NCBI RefSeq assembly: GCF_036373705.1
Contig: NC_089851.1
Coordinates: 60,435,850-60,499,849, forward strand
DNA length: 64,000 bases
Direction of reading: 5' to 3'
Source: Amia ocellicauda
Taxonomy: Eukaryota; Chordata; Actinopteri; Amiiformes; Amiidae
The position numbers and the translations under genes are program-made. Shown here piece by piece: positions 32,690 through 46,400 of the stretch. The notes under the pieces are model-generated. The model saw only the letters and a list, made by a program, of their open reading frames with translations. It did no database searches and was not told where the DNA came from. How positions within the stretch are numbered: position 1 is the stretch's first letter; each line of letters opens with the position of its first letter.

Positions 32690-32763
32690 GTCTTTGTGTT
32701 GCAATCGGTCAGTGTGTTTGGCTATTAACCAAAAGGATGGTGGTTTGAATCAACCCAGGGACG
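32690..32763 (+). pseudogene. tRNA-Asn-like, anticodon ATT, block 4
   Basis: Has the A-box change of block 3 plus a further T-loop change (GGTTTGAATCA), which removes the conserved TTC of the B box. It is the most decayed Asn copy. Confidence 0.65.
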
Positions 32764-32927
32764 GCCCACTTTTCCCCCTGCCCCTTGTTATTGTTTCTAC
32801 TTCTGGCGGTCAGCTTGCCAGATTGCGGCTACAGTAACCTTAAACTGCTTGCTGCGGACGGCCATCTTGCAAAAATGTATTGAGCGTTTAGAAACTTCCT
32901 TTCCATTGCCTATGCCAACGTAAACCA

Positions 32928-33001
32928 AAGCACTGCTGGGAGTAAAACCCATGGTTTCCTGTTTACAAGACAGGCGCTTTGACCAACTAAGACACGGTGC
33001 C
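32928..33001 (-). pseudogene. tRNA-Thr(TGT)-like, decayed, block 4
   Basis: Same state as in blocks 2 and 3. Confidence 0.65.
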
Positions 33002-33381
33002 AGGACTCTCCCGTTCCCCAGTGCCTATACTCAGGCGTAAGGCACAAAACAAAACAAAACAAAACAAAACAAAACAAAACAAAATCTGGATGCAGGCTGC
33101 AACAAAGGAAGCACACAGAGGTGAAAACGTAAGGTTGACGGGAGTAACAAGGTCCCTGTTGCGACTGTCCAGGGGCGGCAATGGGAATTGGACGTTGGCC
33201 GTTAGGTGCGCGTAGCGCGTGTCCTTTGGGTTCTGGTTCTTCTTTACAAACCGGCGTCTGTCCAGTTGGCTTTCCGGTTCATTACGTCCTCTGATGGCTT
33301 TACAATAAGCCTATCTTGCTAAAACTGATGGTCGACAAAGCGGAAGCACAAGCTTCGCAAGGAGCACACAAAGCCCGCCTA

Positions 33382-33455
33382 AGGCACCGCTGGGATTTGA
33401 ACCCAGGACCTCCTGTTTACTAGACAGGCGCTTTAACCAACTAAGCCACGGCGCC
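33382..33455 (-). tRNA. tRNA-Thr (AGT), block 4
   Basis: Mature sequence identical to the other three copies, with promoter boxes intact. Confidence 0.85.
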
Positions 33456-33478
33456 AAACCTGCCACTGTTGCTGCTGA

Positions 33479-36400
33479 TAGTAGCATAATAGCAGATCAC
33501 GGACCACTGTCAATCAGGTGCTTGCCTTGCCGTCCATCCATCCATCTATCTATCTATGACTCTCAATATCTAACTCTCTTGCTTGCTATCGCTCCCCCAA
33601 TGGTCAGTAGCATAGTAGCATAACAGCAGATCACGGACCACTGTCAATCAGGTGCTTGCCTTGCCGTCCATCCATCCATCCATCTATCTATCTATCTATC
33701 TATGACTCTCGATATCTAACTCTCTTGCTTGCTATCGCTCCCTCAATGGTCAGTAGCATAGTAGCATAACAGCAGATCACGGACCACTGTCAATCAGATG
33801 CATGCCTTGCCGTCCATCCATCCATCCATCTATCTATCTATCTATCAATGACTCTCGATATCTAACTCTCTTGCTTGCTATTGCTCCCCCAATGGTCAGT
33901 AGCATAGTAGCATAACAGCAGATCACGGACCACTGTCAATCAGATGCTTGCCTTGCCGTCCATCCATCTATCTATCTATCTATCTATCTATGACTCTTGA
34001 TATCTAACTCTCTTGCTTGCTATCGCTCCCCCAATGGTCAGTAGCATAGTAGCATAACAGCAGATCACGGACCACTGTCAATCAGATGCTTGCCTTGCCG
34101 TCCATCCATCCATCCATCTATCTATCTATCTATCTATGACTCTTGATATCTAACTCTCTTGCTTGCTATCGCTCCCCCAATGGTCAGTAGCATTGTAGCA
34201 TAACAGCAGATCACGGACCACTGTCAATCAGATGCTTGCCTTGCCGTCCATCCATCCATCCATGTATCTATGTCTCTTGATATCTAACTCTCTTGCTTGC
34301 TATCGCTCCCCCAATGGTCAGTAGCATAGTAGCATAACAGCAGATCACGGACCACTGTCAATCAGATGCTTGCCTTGCCGTCCATCCATCCATCTATCTA
34401 TCTATCTATCTATCTATGACTCTTGATATCTAACTCTCTTGCTTGCTATCGCTCCCCCAATGGTCAGTAGCATTGTAGCATAACAGCAGATCACGGACCA
34501 CTGTCAATCAGATGCTTGCCTTGCCGTCCATCCATCCATCCATCTATCTATCTATCTATCAATGACTCTCGATATCTAACTCTCTTGCTTGCTATTGCTC
34601 CCCCAATGGTCAGTAGCATAGTAGCATATCAGCAGATCACGGACCACTGTCAATCAGATGCTTGCCTTGCCGTCCATCCATCTATCTATCTATCTATCTA
34701 TGACTCCTGATATCTAACTCTCTTGCTTGCTATCGCTCCCCCAATGGTCAGTAGCATAGTAGCATAACAGCAGATCACGGACCACTGTCAATCAGATGCT
34801 TGCCTTGCCGTCCATCCATCCATCCATCTATCAATCTATGTATCTATGTCTCTTGATATCTAACTCTCTTGCTTGCTATCGCTCCCCCAATGGTCAGTAG
34901 CATAGTAGCATAACAGCAGATCACGGACCACTGTCAATCAGATGCTTGCCTTGCCGTCCATCCATCCATCTATCTATCTATCTATCTATGACTCTTGATA
35001 TCTAACTCTCTTGCTTGCTATCGCTCCCCCAATGGTCTGTAGCATTGTAGCATAACAGCAGATCACGGACCACTGTCAATCAGATGCTTGCCTTGCCGTC
35101 CATCCATCCATCCATCTATCTATGTCTCTTGATATCTAACTCTCTTGCTTGCTATCGCTCCCCCAATGGTCAGTAGCATAGTAGCATAACAGCAGATCAC
35201 GGACCACTGTCAATCAGATGCTTGCCTTGCCGTCCATCCATCCATCTATCTATCTATCTATCTATGACTCTTGATATCTAACTCTCTTGCTTGCTATCGC
35301 TCCCCCAATGGTCAGTAGCATAGTAGCATAACAGCAGATCACGGACCACTGTCAATCAGGTGCTTGCCTTGCCGTCCATCCATCCATCTATCTATCTATC
35401 TAGCTAGCTATCTATCTATGACTCTCGATATCTAACTCTCTTGCTTGCTATCGCTCCCCCAATGGTCAGTTGCATTGTAGCATAACAGCAGATCACGGAC
35501 CACTGTCAATCAGGTGCTTGCCTTGCCGTCCATCCATCCATCCATCTATCTATCTATCTATCTATCTATGACTCTTGATATCTAACTCTCTTGCTTGCTA
35601 TCGCTCCCCCAATGGTCAGTAGCATAGTAGCATAACAGCAGATCACGGACCACTGTCAATCAGATGCTTGCCTTGCCGCCCATCCATCCATCCATCTATC
35701 TATCTATGTATCTATGTCTCTTGATATCTAACTCTCATGCTTGCTATCGCTCCCCCAATGGTCAGTAGCATAGTAGCATAACAGCAGATCACGGACCACT
35801 GTCAATCAGATGATTGCCTTGCCGTCCATCCATCCATCCATCTATCTATCTATGTATCTATGTCTCTTGATATCTAACTCTCTTGCTTGCTATCGCTCCA
35901 CCAATGGTCAGTAGCATAGTAGCATAACAGCAGATCACGGACCACTGTCAATCATATTCTTGCCTTGCCGTCCATCAATCCATCTATCTATCTATCTATC
36001 TATGACTCTTGATATCTAACTCTCTTGCTTGCTATCGCTCCCCCAATGGTCTGTAGCATTGTAGCATAACAGCAGATCACGGACCACTGTCAATCAGATG
36101 CTTGCCTTGCCGTCCATCCATCCATCCATCTATCTATCTATCTATCTATCAATGACTCTCGATATCTAACTCTCTTGCTTGCTATCGCTCCCCCAATGGT
36201 CAGTAGCATAGTAGCATAACAGCAGATCACGGACCACTGTCAATCAGATGCTTGCCTTGCCGTCCATCCATCTATCTATCTATCTATCTATGACTCTTGA
36301 TATCTAACTCTCTTGCTTGCTATCGCTCCCCCAATGGTCTGTAGCATTGTAGCATAACAGCAGATCACGGACCACTGTCAATCAGATGCTTGCCTTGCCG

Positions 36401-37389
36401 TCCATCCATCCATCCATCTATCTATGTCTCTTGATATCTAACTCTCTTGCTTGCTATCGCTCCCCCAATGGTCAGTAGCATAGTAGCATAACAGCAGATC
36501 ACGGACCACTGTCAATCAGATGCTTGCCTTGCCGTCCATCCATCCATCTATCTATCTATCTATCAATGACTCTCGATATCTAACTCTCTTGCTTGCTATC
36601 GCTCCCCCAATGGTCAGTAGCATAGTAGCATAACAGCAGATCACGGACCACTGTCAATCAGATGCTTGCCTTGCCGTCCATCCATCTATCTATCTATTTA
36701 TCTATGACTCTTGATATCTAACTCTCTTGCTTGCTATCGCTCCCCCAATGGTCAGTAGCATAGTAGCATAACAGCAGATCACGGACCACTGTCAATCAGA
36801 TGCTTGCCTTGCCGTCCATCCATCCATCCATGTATCTATGTCTCTTGATATCTAACTGTCTTGCTTGCTATCGCTCCCCCAATGGTCAGTAGCATAGTAG
36901 CATAACAGCAGATCACGGACCACTGTCAATCAGGTGCTTGCCTTGCCGTCCATCCATCCATCTATCTATCTATCTATGACTCTTGATATCTAACTCTCTT
37001 GCTTGCTATCGCTCCCCCAATGGTCAGTAGCATAGTAGCATAACAGCAGATCACGGACCACTGTCAATCAGATGCTTGCCTTGCCGTCCATCCATCCATC
37101 CATGTATCTATGTCTCTTGATATCTAACTGTCTTGCTTGCTATCGCTCCCCCAATGGTCAGTAGCATAGTAGCATAACAGCAGATCACGGACCACTGTCA
37201 ATCAGGTGCTTGCCTTGCCGTCCATCCATCCATCTATCTATCTATCTAGCTAGCTATCTATCTATGACTCTCGATATCTAACTCTCTTGCTGGCTATCGC
37301 TCCCCCAATGGTCAGTAGCATTGTAGCATAACAGCAGATCACGGACCACTGTCAATCAGGTGCTTGCCTTGCCGTCCATCCATCCATCC

Positions 37390-37423
<34 letters not shown>

Positions 37424-40400
37424 GACTCTTGATATCTAACTCTCTTGCTTGCTATCGCTCCCCCAATGGTCTGTAGCATTGTAGCATAACAGCAGATCAC
37501 GGACCACTGTCAATCAGATGCTTGCCTTGCCGTCCATCCATCCATCCATCTATCTATCTATCTATCAATGACTCTCGATATCTAACTCTCTTGCTTGCTA
37601 TCGCTCCCCCAATGGTCAGTAGCATAGTAGCATAACAGCAGATCACGGACCACTGTCAATCAGATGCTTGCCTTGCCGTCCATCCATCCATCTATCTATC
37701 TATCTATCAATGACTCTCGATATCTAACTCTCTTGCTTGCGATCGCTCCCCCAATGGTCAGTAGCATAGTAGCATAACAGCAGATCACGGACCACTGTCA
37801 ATCAGATGCTTGCCTTGCCGTCCATCCATCTATCTATCTATTTATCTATGACTCTTGATATCTAACTCTCTTGCTTGCTATCGCTCCCCCAATGGTCAGT
37901 AGCATAGTAGCATAACAGCAGATCACGGACCACTGTCAATCAGATGCTTGCCTTGCCGTCCATCCATCCATCCATGTATCTATGTCTCTTGATATCTAAC
38001 TCTCTTGCTTGCTATCGCTCCCCCAATGGTCAGTAGCATAGTAGCATAACAGCAGATCACGGACCACTGTCAATCAGATGCTTGCCTTGCCGTCCATCCA
38101 TCCATCTATCTATCTATCTATCTATGACTCTTGATATCTAACTCTCTTGCTTGCTATCGCTCCCCCAATGGTCAGTAGCATAGTAGCATAACAGCAGATC
38201 ACGGACCACTGTCAATCAGGTGCTTGCCTTGCCGTCCATCCATCATCTATCTATCTATCTAGCTAGCTATCTATCTATGACTCTCGATATCTAACTCTCT
38301 TGCTTGCTATCGCTCCCCCAATGGTCAGTAGCATTGTAGCATAACAGCAGATCACGGACCACTGTCAATCAGATGCTTGCCTTGCCGTCCATCCATCCAT
38401 CCATCTATCTATCTATCTATCAATGACTCTCGATATCTAACTCTCTTGCTTGCTATCGCTCCCCCAATGGTCAGTAGCATAGTAGCATAACAGCAGATCA
38501 CGGACCACTGTCAATCAGATGCTTGCCTTGCCGTCCATCCATCCATCCATGTATCTATGTCTCTTGATATCTAACTCTCTTGCTTGCTATCGCTCCCCCA
38601 ATGGTCAGTAGCATAGTAGCATAACAGCAGATCACGGACCACTGTCAATCAGATGCTTGCCTTGCCGTCCATCCATCCATCTATCTATCTATCTATGACT
38701 CTTGATATCTAACTCTCTTGCTTGCTATCACTCCCCCAATGGTCTGTAGCATTGTAGCATAACAGCAGATCACGGACCACTGTCAATCAGATGCTTCCCT
38801 TGCCGTCCATCCATCCATCCATCTATCTATCTATCTATCAATGACTCTCGATATCTAACTCTCTTGCTTGCTATCGCTCCCCCATTGGTCAGTAGCATAG
38901 TAGCATAACAGCAGATCACGGACCACTGTCAATCACATGCTTGCCTTGCCGTCCATCCATCTATCTATCTATCTATCTATGACTCTTGATATCTAACTCT
39001 CTTGCTTGCTATCGCTCCCCCAATGGTCAGTAGCATAGTAGCATAACAGCAGATCACGGACCACTGTCAATCAGGTGCTTGCCTTGCCGTCCATCCATCC
39101 ATCTATCTATCTATCTAGCTAGCTATCTATCTATGACTCTCGATATCTAACTCTCTTGCTTGCTATCGCTCCCCCAATGGTCAGTAGCATTGTTGCATAA
39201 CAGCAGATCACGGACCACTGTCAATCAGATGCTTGCCTTGCCGTCCATCCATCCATCCATCTATCTATCTATCTATCAATGACTCTCGATATCTAACTCT
39301 CTTGCTTGCTATCGCTCCCCCAATGGTCAGTAGCATAGTAGCATAACAGCAGATCACGGACCACTGTCAATCAGATGCTTGCCTTGCCGTCCATCCATCT
39401 ATCTATCTATCTATCTATGACTCTTGATATCTAACTCTCTTGCTTGCTATCGCTCCCCCAATGGTCAGTAGCATAGTAGCATAACAGCAGATCACGGACC
39501 ACTGTCAATCAGATGCTTGCCTTGCCGTCCATCCATCCATCCATGTATCTATGTCTCCTGATATCTAACTCTCTTGCTTGCTATCGCTCCCCCAATGGTC
39601 AGTAGCATAGTAGCATAACAGCAGATCACGGACCACTGTCAATCAGATGCTTGCCTTGCCGTCCATCCATCCATCTATCTATCTATCTATGACTCTTGAT
39701 ATCTAACTCTCTTGCTTGCTATCGCTCCCCCAATGGTCTGTAGCATTGTAGCATAACAGCAGATCACGGACCACTGTCAATCAGATGCTTGCCTTGCCGT
39801 CCATCCATCCATCCATCTATCTATCTATCTATCAATGACTCTCGATATCTAACTCTCTTGCTTGCTATCGCTCCCCCAATGTTCAGTAGCATAGTAGCAT
39901 AACAGCAGATCACGGACCACTGTCAATCACATGCTTGCCTTGCCGTCCATCCATCTATCTATCTATCTATCTATGACTCTTGATATCTAACTCTCTTGCT
40001 TGCTATCGCTCCCCCAATGGTCAGTAGCATAGTAGCATAACAGCAGATCACGGACCACTGTCAATCAGATGCTTGCCTTGATGTCCATCCATCTATCTAT
40101 CTATTTATCTATGACTCTTGATATCTAACTCTCTTGCTTGCTATCGCTCCCCCAATGGTCAGTAGCATAGTAGCATAACAGCAGATCACGGACCACTGTC
40201 AATCAGATGCTTGCCTTGCCGTCCATCCATCCATCCATGTATCTATGTCTCTTGATATCTAACTCTCTTGCTTGCTATCGCTCCCCCAATGGTCAGTAGC
40301 ATAGTAGCATAACAGCAGATCACGGACCACTGTCAATCAGATGCTTGCCTTGCCGTCCATCCATCCATCTATCTATCTATCTATCTATGACTCTTGATAT

Positions 40401-43400
40401 CTAACTCTCTTGCTTGCTATCGCTCCCCCAATGGTCAGTAGCATAGTAGCATAACAGCAGATCACGGACCACTGTCAATCAGGTGCTTGCCTTGCCGTCC
40501 ATCCATCCATCTATCTATCTATCTAGCTAGCTATCTATCTATGACTCTCGATATCAAACTCTCTTGCTTGCTATCGCTCCCCCAATGGTCAGTAGCATTG
40601 TAGCATAACAGCAGATCACGGACCACTGTCAATCAGGTGCTTGCCTTGCCGTCCATCCATCCATCCATCTATCTATCTATGTATCTATGTCTCTTGATAT
40701 CTAACTCTCATGCTTGCTATCGCTCCCCCAATGGTCAGTAGCATAGTAGCATAACAGCAGATCACGGACCACTGTCAATCAGATGCTTGCCTTGCCGTCC
40801 ATCCATCCATCCATCTATCTATCTATGTATCTATGTCTCTTGATATTTAACTCTCTTGCTTGCTATCGCTCCCCCAATGGTCAGTAGCATAGTAGCATAA
40901 CAGCAGATCACGGACCACTGTCAATCAGATGCTTGCCTTGCCGTCCATCCATCCATCCATCTATCTATCTATGTATCTATGTCTCTTGATATCAAACTCT
41001 CATGCTTGCTATCGCTCCCCCAATGGTCAGTAGCATAGTAGCATAACAGCAGATCACGGACCACTGTCAATCAGATGCTTGCCTTGCCGTCCATCCATTC
41101 ATCCATCTATCTATCTATGTATCTATGTCTCTTGATATCTAACTCTCTTGCTTGCTATCGCTCCCCCAATGGTCAGTAGCATAGTAGCATAACAGCAGAT
41201 CACGGACCACTGTCAATCAGATTCTTGCCTTGCCGTCCATCCATCCATCTGTCTATCTATCTATCTATGACTCTTGATATCTAACTCTCTTGCTTGCTAT
41301 CGCTCCCCCAATGGTCTGTAGCATTGTAGCATAACAGCAGATCACGGACCACTGTCAATCAGATGCTTGCCTTGCCGTCCATCCATCCATCCATCTATCT
41401 ATCTATCTATCAATGACTGTCGATATCTAACTCTCTTGCTTGCTATCGCTCCCCCAATGGTCAGTAGCATAGTAGCATAACAGCAGATCACGGACCACTG
41501 TCAATCAGATGCTTGCCTTGCCGTCCATCCATCTATCTATCTATCTATCTATGACTCTTGATATCTAACTCTCTTGCTTGCTATCGCTCCCCCAATGGTC
41601 AGTAGCATAGTAGCATAACAGCAGATCACGGACCACTGTCAATCAGATGCTTGCCTTGCCGTCCATCCATCCATCTATCTATCTATCTATCAATGACTCT
41701 CGATATCTAACTCTCTTGCTTGCTATCGCTCCCCCAATGGTCAGTAGCATAGTAGCATAACAGCAGATCACGGACCACTGTCAATCAGATGCTTGCCTTG
41801 CTGTCCATCCATCTATCTATCTATTTATCTATGACTCTTGATATCTAACTCTCTTGCTTGCTATCGCTCCCCCAATGGTCAGTAGCATAGTAGCATAACA
41901 GCAGATCACGGACCACTGTCAATCAGATGCTTGCCTTGCCGTCCATCCATCCATCCATCTATCTATCTATCTATCAATGACTCTCGATATCTAACTCTCT
42001 TGCTTGCTATCGCTCCCCCAATGGTCAGTAGCATAGTAGCATAACAGCAGATCACGGACCACTGTCAATCAGATGCTTGCCTTGCCGTCCATCCATCTAT
42101 CTATCTATCTATCTATGACTCTTGATATCTAACTCTCTTGCTTGCTATCGCTCCCCCAATGGTCAGTAGCATAGTAGCATAACAGCAGATCACGGACCAC
42201 TGTCAATCAGATGCTTGCCTTGCCGTCCATCCATCCATCCATGTATCTATGTCTCCTGATATCTAACTCTCTTGCTTGCTATCGCTCCCCCAATGGTCAG
42301 TAGCATAGTAGCATAACAGCAGATCACGGACCACTGTCAATCAGATGCTTGCCTTGCCGTCCATCCATCCATCTATCTATCTATCTATGACTCTTGATAT
42401 CTAACTCTCTTGCTTGCTATCGCTCCCCCAATGGTCTGTAGCATTGTAGCATAACAGCAGATCACGGACCACTGTCAATCAGATGCTTGCCTTGCCGTCC
42501 ATCCATCCATCCATCTATCTATCTATCTATCAATGACTCTCGATATCTAACTCTCTTGCTTGCTATCGCTCCCCCAATGGTCAGTAGCATAGTAGCATAA
42601 CAGCAGATCACGGACCACTGTCAATCACATGCTTGCCTTGCCGTCCATCCATCTATCTATCTATCTATCTATGACTCTTGATATCTAACTCTCTTGCTTG
42701 CTATCGCTCCCCCAATGGTCAGTAGCATAGTAGCATAACAGCAGATCACGGACCACTGTCAATCAGATGCTTGCCTTGATGTCCATCCATCTATCTATCT
42801 ATTTATCTATGACTCTTGATATCTAACTCTCTTGCTTGCTATCGCTCCCCCAATGGTCAGTAGCATAGTAGCATAACAGCAGATCACGGACCACTGTCAA
42901 TCAGATGCTTGCCTTGCCGTCCATCCATCCATCCATGTATCTATGTCTCTTGATATCTAACTCTCTTGCTTGCTATCGCTCCCCCAATGGTCAGTAGCAT
43001 AGTAGCATAACAGCAGATCACGGACCACTGTCAATCAGATGCTTGCCTTGCCGTCCATCCATCCATCTATCTATCTATCTATCTATGACTCTTGATATCT
43101 AACTCTCTTGCTTGCTATCGCTCCCCCAATGGTCAGTAGCATAGTAGCATAACAGCAGATCACGGACCACTGTCAATCAGGTGCTTGCCTTGCCGTCCAT
43201 CCATCCATCTATCTATCTATCTAGCTAGCTATCTATCTATGACTCTCGATATCAAACTCTCTTGCTTGCTATCGCTCCCCCAATGGTCAGTAGCATTGTA
43301 GCATAACAGCAGATCACGGACCACTGTCAATCAGGTGCTTGCCTTGCCGTCCATCCATCCATCCATCTATCTATCTATCTATCTATCTATCTATGACTCT

Positions 43401-46400
43401 TGATATCTAACTCTCTTGCTTGCTATCGCTCCCCCAATGGTCAGTAGCATAGTAGCATAACAGCAGATCACGGACCACTGTCAATCAGATGCTTGCCTTG
43501 CCGTCCATCCATCCATCCATCTATCTATCTATGTATCTATGTCTCTTGATATCTAACTCTCATGCTTGCTATCGCTCCCCCAATGGTCAGTAGCATAGTA
43601 GCATAACAGCAGATCACGGACCACTGTCAATCAGATGCTTGCCTTGCCGTCCATCCATCCATCCATCTATCTATCTATGTATCTATGTCTCTTGATATCT
43701 AACTCTCTTGCTTGCTATCGCTCCCCCAATGGTCAGTAGCATAGTAGCATAACAGCAGATCACGGACCACTGTCAATCAGATTCTTGCCTTGCCGTCCAT
43801 CCATCCATCTATCTATCTATCTATCTATGACTCTTGATATCTAACTCTCTTGCTTGCTATCGCTCCCCCAATGGTCAGTAGCATAGTAGCATAACAGCAG
43901 ATCACGGACCACTGTCAATCAGATGCTTGCCTTGCCGTCCATCCATCCATCCATCTATCTATCTATGTATCTATGTCTCTTGATATCTAACTCTCATGCT
44001 TGCTATCGCTCCCCCAATGGTCAGTAGCATAGTAGCATAACAGCAGATCACGGACCACTGTCAATCAGATGCTTGCCTTGCCGTCCATCCATTCATCCAT
44101 CTATCCATCTATGTATCTATGTCTCTTGATATCTAACTCTCTTGCTTGCTATCGCTCCCCTAATGGTCAGTAGCATAGTAGCATAACAGCAGATCACGGA
44201 CCACTGTCAATCAGATTCTTGCCTTGCCGTCCATCCATCCATCTATCTATCTATCTATCTATGACTCTTGATATCTAACTCTCTTGCTTGCTATCGCTCC
44301 CCCAATGGTCTGTAGCATTGTAGCATAACAGCAGATCACGGACCACTGTCAATCAGATGCTTGCCTTGCCGTCCATCCATCCATCCATCTATCTATCTAT
44401 CTATCAATGACTCTCGATATCTAACTCTCTTGCTTGCTATCGCTCCCCCAATGGTCAGTAGCATAGTAGCATAACAGCAGATCACGGACCACTGTCAATC
44501 AGATGCTTGCCTTGCCGTCCATCCATCTATCTATCTATCTATCTATGACTCTTGATATCTAACTCTCTTGCTTGCTATCGCTCCCCCAATGGTCAGTAGC
44601 ATAGTAGCATAACAGCAGATCACGGACCACTGTCAATCAGATGCTTGCCTTGCCGTCCATCCATCCATCTATCTATCTATCTATCAATGACTCTCGATAT
44701 CTAACTCTCTTGCTTGCTATCGCTCCCCCAATGGTCAGTAGCATAGTAGCATAACAGCAGATCACGGACCACTGTCAATCAGATGCTTGCCTTGCCGTCC
44801 ATCCATCTATCTATCTATTTATCTATGACTCTTGATATCTAACTCTCTTGCTTGCTATCGCTCCCCCAATGGTCAGTAGCATAGTAGCATAACAGCAGAT
44901 CACGGACCACTGTCAATCAGATGCTTGCCTTGCCGTCCATCCATCCATCCATGTATCTATGTCTCTTGATATCTAACTCTCTTGCTTGCTATCGCTCCCC
45001 CAATGGTCAGTAGCATAGTAGCATAACAGCAGATCACGGACCACAGTGAATCAGATGCTTGCCTTGCCGTCCATCCATCCATCTATCTATCTATCTGTCT
45101 ATGACTCTTGATATCTAACTCTCTTGCTTGCTATCGCTCCCCCAATGGTCAGTAGCATAGTAGCATAACAGCAGATCACGGACCACTGTCAATCAGGTGC
45201 TTGCCTTGCCGTCCATCCATCCATCTATCTATCTATCTAGCTAGCTATCTATCTATGACTCTCGATATCTAACTCTCTTGCTTGCTATCGCTCCCCCAAT
45301 GGTCAGTAGCATTGTAGCATAACAGCAGATCACGGACCACTGTCAATCAGATGCTTGCCTTGCCGTCCATCCATCCATCCATCTATCTATCTATCTATCA
45401 ATGACTCTCGATATCTAACTCTCTTGCTTGCTATCGCTCCCCCAATGGTCAGTAGCATAGTAGCATAACAGCAGATCACGGACCACTGTCAATCAGATGC
45501 TTGCCTTGCCGTCCATCCATCTATCTATCTATCTGTCTATGACTCTTGATATCTAACTCTCTTGCTTGCTATCGCTCCCCCAATGGTCAGTAGCATAGTA
45601 GCATAACAGCAGATCACGGACCACTGTCAATCAGATGCTTGCCTTGCCGTCCATCCATCCATCCATGTATCTATGTCTCTTGATATCTAACTCTCTTGCT
45701 TGCTATCGCTCCCCCAATGGTCAGTAGCATAGTAGCATAACAGCAGATCACGGACCACTGTCAATCAGATGCTTGCCTTGCCGTCCATCCATCCATCTAT
45801 CTATCTATCTATGACTCTTGATATCTAACTCTCTTGCTTGCTATCGCTCCCCCAATGGTCTGTAGCATTGTAGCATAACAGCAGATCACGGACCACTGTC
45901 AATCAGATGCTTGCCTTGCCGTCCATCCATCCATCCATCTATCTATCTATCTATCAATGACTCTCGATATCTAACTCTCTTGCTTGCTATCGCTCCCCCA
46001 ATGGTCAGTAGCATAGTAGCATAACAGCAGATCACGGACCACTGTCAATCACATGCTTGCCTTGCCGTCCATCCATCTATCTATCTATCTATCTATGACT
46101 CTTGATATCTAACTCTCTTGCTTGCTATCGCTCCCCCAATGGTCAGTAGCATAGTAGCATAACAGCAGATCACGGACCACTGTCAATCAGGTGCTTGCCT
46201 TGCCGTCCATCCATCCATCTATCTATCTATCTATGACTCTTGATATCTAACTCTCTTGCTTGCTATCGCTCCCCCAATGGTCTGTAGCATTGTAGCATAA
46301 CAGCAGATCACGGACCACTGTCAATCAGATGCTTGCCTTGCCGTCCATCCATCCATCCATCTATCTATCTATCTATCAATGACTCTCGATATCTAACTCT

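Larger units (their letters stand above)
32590..33478. repeat. tRNA-cluster block, copy 4
   Basis: 889 bp, the last block in the window. It mixes features: the Asn gene has the block 3 A-box change, while ACAATAAGCC and GGTCGACAAAG near 33302-33340 match block 1. This suggests gene conversion or unequal exchange between blocks. Confidence 0.9.

Noticed and set aside
21496-34710. ORFs of 64-114 codons across the satellite and tRNA blocks
   Set aside because: They run through tRNA genes, the (CAAAA)n tract or the 4-bp microsatellite, differ between frames, and carry no protein-like features.
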